A stretch of DNA of 6,120 nt from the NCBI GenBank assembly GCA_020348185.1, contig CP070743.1:299787-305906 (forward strand), read 5' to 3'. The notes under the pieces are model-generated. The model saw only the letters and a list, made by a program, of their open reading frames with translations. It searched no databases and was not told the origin of the DNA. Shown here in pieces: positions 4,177-6,120 of the stretch. The stretch is from Nitrospirota bacterium (GTDB taxonomy: Bacteria; Nitrospirota; Nitrospiria; Nitrospirales; UBA8639). Both the position numbers and the translations under genes were made by a program. Positions within the stretch are counted from its first letter, which is position 1; each line of letters begins with the position of its first letter.

Positions 4177-5664
4177 TTGAACGTTCGCTCTGACCTTAGT
4201 TCATCCGAACAGTTTCTGAGATCTCCCAACCCAGGCCCTCTTATCCGATCTCTCCCTCTGCCTGTTGACGATCCATTTGAGTTATATGCCCGGTTGACCG
4301 GCTTCTCGAAGCATTCGTTTTTATTAGAAAGCGGTAAGGGAAGTGCGGAGGTTTCTCGGTATTCGTTTATAGGGAGTGACCCCTTTCTCGTATTTTCTTC
4401 TAAAGGGGCAAACTATACCATCCGCACCTCTGAGCAAACGATTCACCTTTCGGGTGATCCATTTAAGGCTTTGAGAGATTTGCTTCCTCAAAAAGGAATC
4501 ACCCGTGATCCCGCCCTTCCGCCATTTCTTGGAGGAGCGGTGGGATTCTTGAGTTATGACTTTGTACGGCAGTTGGAGTCCCTCCCTCAACTGGCGGCTG
4601 ATGATTTGCAAATGCCGGATTTGTTTTTTTTATTCGTTGAGATACTTGCGGCCATTGATCATGAAACCAAGATACTCCACCTCATGTTCGCTCCACACCC
4701 TCAGCGGATGGAAATCCAATCTCGCGACCATCTGTATCGCGAAGGAGAGGACCGACTGGCTGAAATGCGGGCGAGATTGGTTGTGCCGAGTCGGTGGGGG
4801 AACGATCAATTTCCACAATTCCGTAGGGCGTCTATCCACGGCCAACAATCCCGATCTGCCTATGTGAGACGAGTCCGAGAGTGCCAGGATTTCATTGCTG
4901 CAGGGGATATCTATCAAGCCAATCTTTCCCATCGATTTACGGTAGAGTGGCCAAAGGAAACATCTGAGGGTTCGGGAATTCAGGGGGCCTATTGCTATCA
5001 GCAAATTCGCCGGATCAACCCTTCTCCCTTCTCCGCTTTTTTACTCCTTGATGATTGGACGGTGGTGTGTAACTCTCCCGAGCGGTTGGTTCGCCTTCAA
5101 GGTAAACTGGCTGATAGTCGGCCGATCGCAGGCACACGACCGAGGGGGAAAAACCTGGCTGAAGATCGACGCTTCGTGGAAAGTCTCCTTACGAGTAACA
5201 AGGAGAAAGCCGAACATCTGATGTTGGTTGATCTGGTTCGCAATGATCTTGGGCGGGTCTCTCGCTATGGCTCAGTCAATGTTGAGGAATTTATGACTGT
5301 GGAGCGATACTCTCATGTCGCTCATCTGGTATCCGAGGTCTCAGGATTCTTAAGGGATGGCCTTTCGGGTTGTGATTTGATTCCTGCGATGTTTCCCGGT
5401 GGCACAATCACCGGTGTCCCGAAATATCATTGTATGGAAATTATCGAGAGGCTTGAGCCAGTTCGGAGAGGTTTATATACGGGATCGATTGGATATTTCA
5501 GTTGGACTGGAGAGATGGATATGAACATCGTCATTCGGACTCTCCTCCTCACGAAGGGGCAAGGATATCTCCAGGTAGGCGCTGGTATTGTGGCGGATTC
5601 CGACCCTCATCTTGAATATGAAGAAACCGTGCACAAGGCCAAAGCCTTTTTTCAAGCCGTTTAG
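4177..5664 (+). CDS. pabB: Aminodeoxychorismate synthase component I (PabB), TrpE-like in part
   Basis: Chorismate-utilising enzyme; with a glutaminase partner (PabA/TrpG, not in this window) it would aminate chorismate on the way to p-aminobenzoate and folate. The 495-residue protein has the N-terminal TrpE/PabB domain (about 20-165, with LLES at 49-52 and RYSFIGSDPF at 61-70) and the chorismate-binding domain (about 225-495). Signatures: PIAGTRPRG (316-324), EHLMLVDLVRNDLGR (346-360), FPGGTITGVPK (406-416), MEIIERLEP (420-428) and VGAGIVADSDP (467-477). GGTITG is PabB-like. A318 in PIAGT sits where E. coli PabB has Lys274, which is the TrpE form, and VERYSHV (375-381) is also TrpE-like. The TTG at 4177 is the only ATG/GTG/TTG between the in-frame stop at 4126 and the conserved region, although no Shine-Dalgarno site precedes it. 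The aminotransferase following after 26 bp favours PabB; anthranilate synthase TrpE is the main alternative. Confidence 0.8.
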   Translation: MNVRSDLSSSEQFLRSPNPGPLIRSLPLPVDDPFELYARLTGFSKHSFLLESGKGSAEVSRYSFIGSDPFLVFSSKGANYTIRTSEQTIHLSGDPFKALRDLLPQKGITRDPALPPFLGGAVGFLSYDFVRQLESLPQLAADDLQMPDLFFLFVEILAAIDHETKILHLMFAPHPQRMEIQSRDHLYREGEDRLAEMRARLVVPSRWGNDQFPQFRRASIHGQQSRSAYVRRVRECQDFIAAGDIYQANLSHRFTVEWPKETSEGSGIQGAYCYQQIRRINPSPFSAFLLLDDWTVVCNSPERLVRLQGKLADSRPIAGTRPRGKNLAEDRRFVESLLTSNKEKAEHLMLVDLVRNDLGRVSRYGSVNVEEFMTVERYSHVAHLVSEVSGFLRDGLSGCDLIPAMFPGGTITGVPKYHCMEIIERLEPVRRGLYTGSIGYFSWTGEMDMNIVIRTLLLTKGQGYLQVGAGIVADSDPHLEYEETVHKAKAFFQAV

Positions 5665-5690
5665 TCACTTCCGGGTCTCGGCCAAACGAC

Positions 5691-6120
5691 ATGTGGATAT
5701 TTCTTAACGACACATTTGTTCCTGAAGATCAAGCGAGAATATCCGTCTTTGACCATGGGTTCCTTTACGGGGACGGGGTTTATGAAACGCTGCGCGCCTA
5801 TCATGGACAATTTTTTCTTTTGGAACGCCACCTCGTTCGCCTTCGTCAGTCCTGTCAGTTGATTGGACTAGATTTACCCATACGGGAAAAACAATGGCCC
5901 ATTTTGTTGCAGGAAACCTTACGTCGAAACGAACTGACCGATGCAGCGGTTCGCATCACCATTTCCCGGGGCAAGGGGGACTTCGGATTGGATCCCTCAC
6001 TTTGTCCGCGACCAACCATGGTGATTATGGCTAAACCCTTTCGACCCTATCCGCCTACTTTGAAAAAAGAAGGGGTTCGACTTGAGATCGTTGAAGTCCG
6101 TCGTAATCCCATTTCCGCTC
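5691..6120 (+). CDS. Class IV PLP aminotransferase / aminodeoxychorismate lyase-like (PabC/IlvE/Dat family), 3' end outside window
   Basis: Fold-type IV PLP enzyme. The 143 visible residues include the conserved opening VFDHGFLYGDGVYETLRAYHG (residues 19-39), where R34 is in a substrate/cofactor region, then LLERHLVRLRQS (43-54) and VRITISRGKGDFGLDP (88-103). The frame is open to the window end; the catalytic lysine of this family normally comes shortly after the last visible segment (RRNPISA), so it cannot be checked. Position directly after the PabB-like gene suggests 4-amino-4-deoxychorismate lyase (PabC), which releases p-aminobenzoate. The RGKGDFGLDPSLCPRPT segment equally resembles short branched-chain or D-amino acid aminotransferases, so the substrate is left open. 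No clear Shine-Dalgarno site precedes the ATG. Confidence 0.88.
   Translation, partial: MWIFLNDTFVPEDQARISVFDHGFLYGDGVYETLRAYHGQFFLLERHLVRLRQSCQLIGLDLPIREKQWPILLQETLRRNELTDAAVRITISRGKGDFGLDPSLCPRPTMVIMAKPFRPYPPTLKKEGVRLEIVEVRRNPISA

Overview
The window carries eight protein-coding genes in three blocks and two short repeat-rich intergenic regions. Base composition is near 50% GC. Genes use ATG and TTG starts, with Shine-Dalgarno sites of varying strength. The host is a respiring bacterium. The style of the F0 b subunit (N-terminus MPQFD...) and a separate F0 gene cluster led me to think of Nitrospirota or a neighbouring lineage. That is an impression from general familiarity and has not been tested.

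Region 1 (2-1923, + strand): rlmN, a radical-SAM rRNA/tRNA adenine C2-methyltransferase that is probably missing a few N-terminal codons, is followed closely by larE. LarE is a PP-loop sulfur transferase of nickel-pincer nucleotide synthesis and carries three cysteines suggestive of an iron-sulfur version.

Region 2 (1924-2128) lies between convergent genes and is built almost entirely of short repeats. Ten GTC-headed units of 8-9 bp run rightward, then six GAC-ended units in inverted orientation, then three copies of a CGAAACY-like heptamer. No classical terminator with a T-tract is visible.

Region 3 (2129-3922, - strand): an F0-only ATP synthase operon in the order atpZ/atpI-like, atpB (a), atpE (c), atpF (b). 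A good TTGACA promoter lies upstream of the first gene. No F1 genes follow, so the catalytic sector must be encoded elsewhere. Conserved residues point to a proton-driven enzyme.

Region 4 (3923-4176) is the divergent intergenic space. Its left half holds the atp promoter. Its right half is very AT-rich, with a 14-bp tandem repeat and a perfect 10-bp inverted repeat just before the next gene.

Region 5 (4177-6120, + strand): a chorismate-utilising synthase component I, most likely PabB, with a TTG start and a mixed PabB/TrpE signature. It is followed after 26 bp by a class IV PLP aminotransferase cut by the window end. Together they suggest p-aminobenzoate (folate) synthesis. The glutamine amidotransferase partner is not in the window.

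No mobile element, CRISPR array, RNA gene or defence system is visible. The most unusual material is the pair of intergenic repeat regions bracketing the F0 operon.
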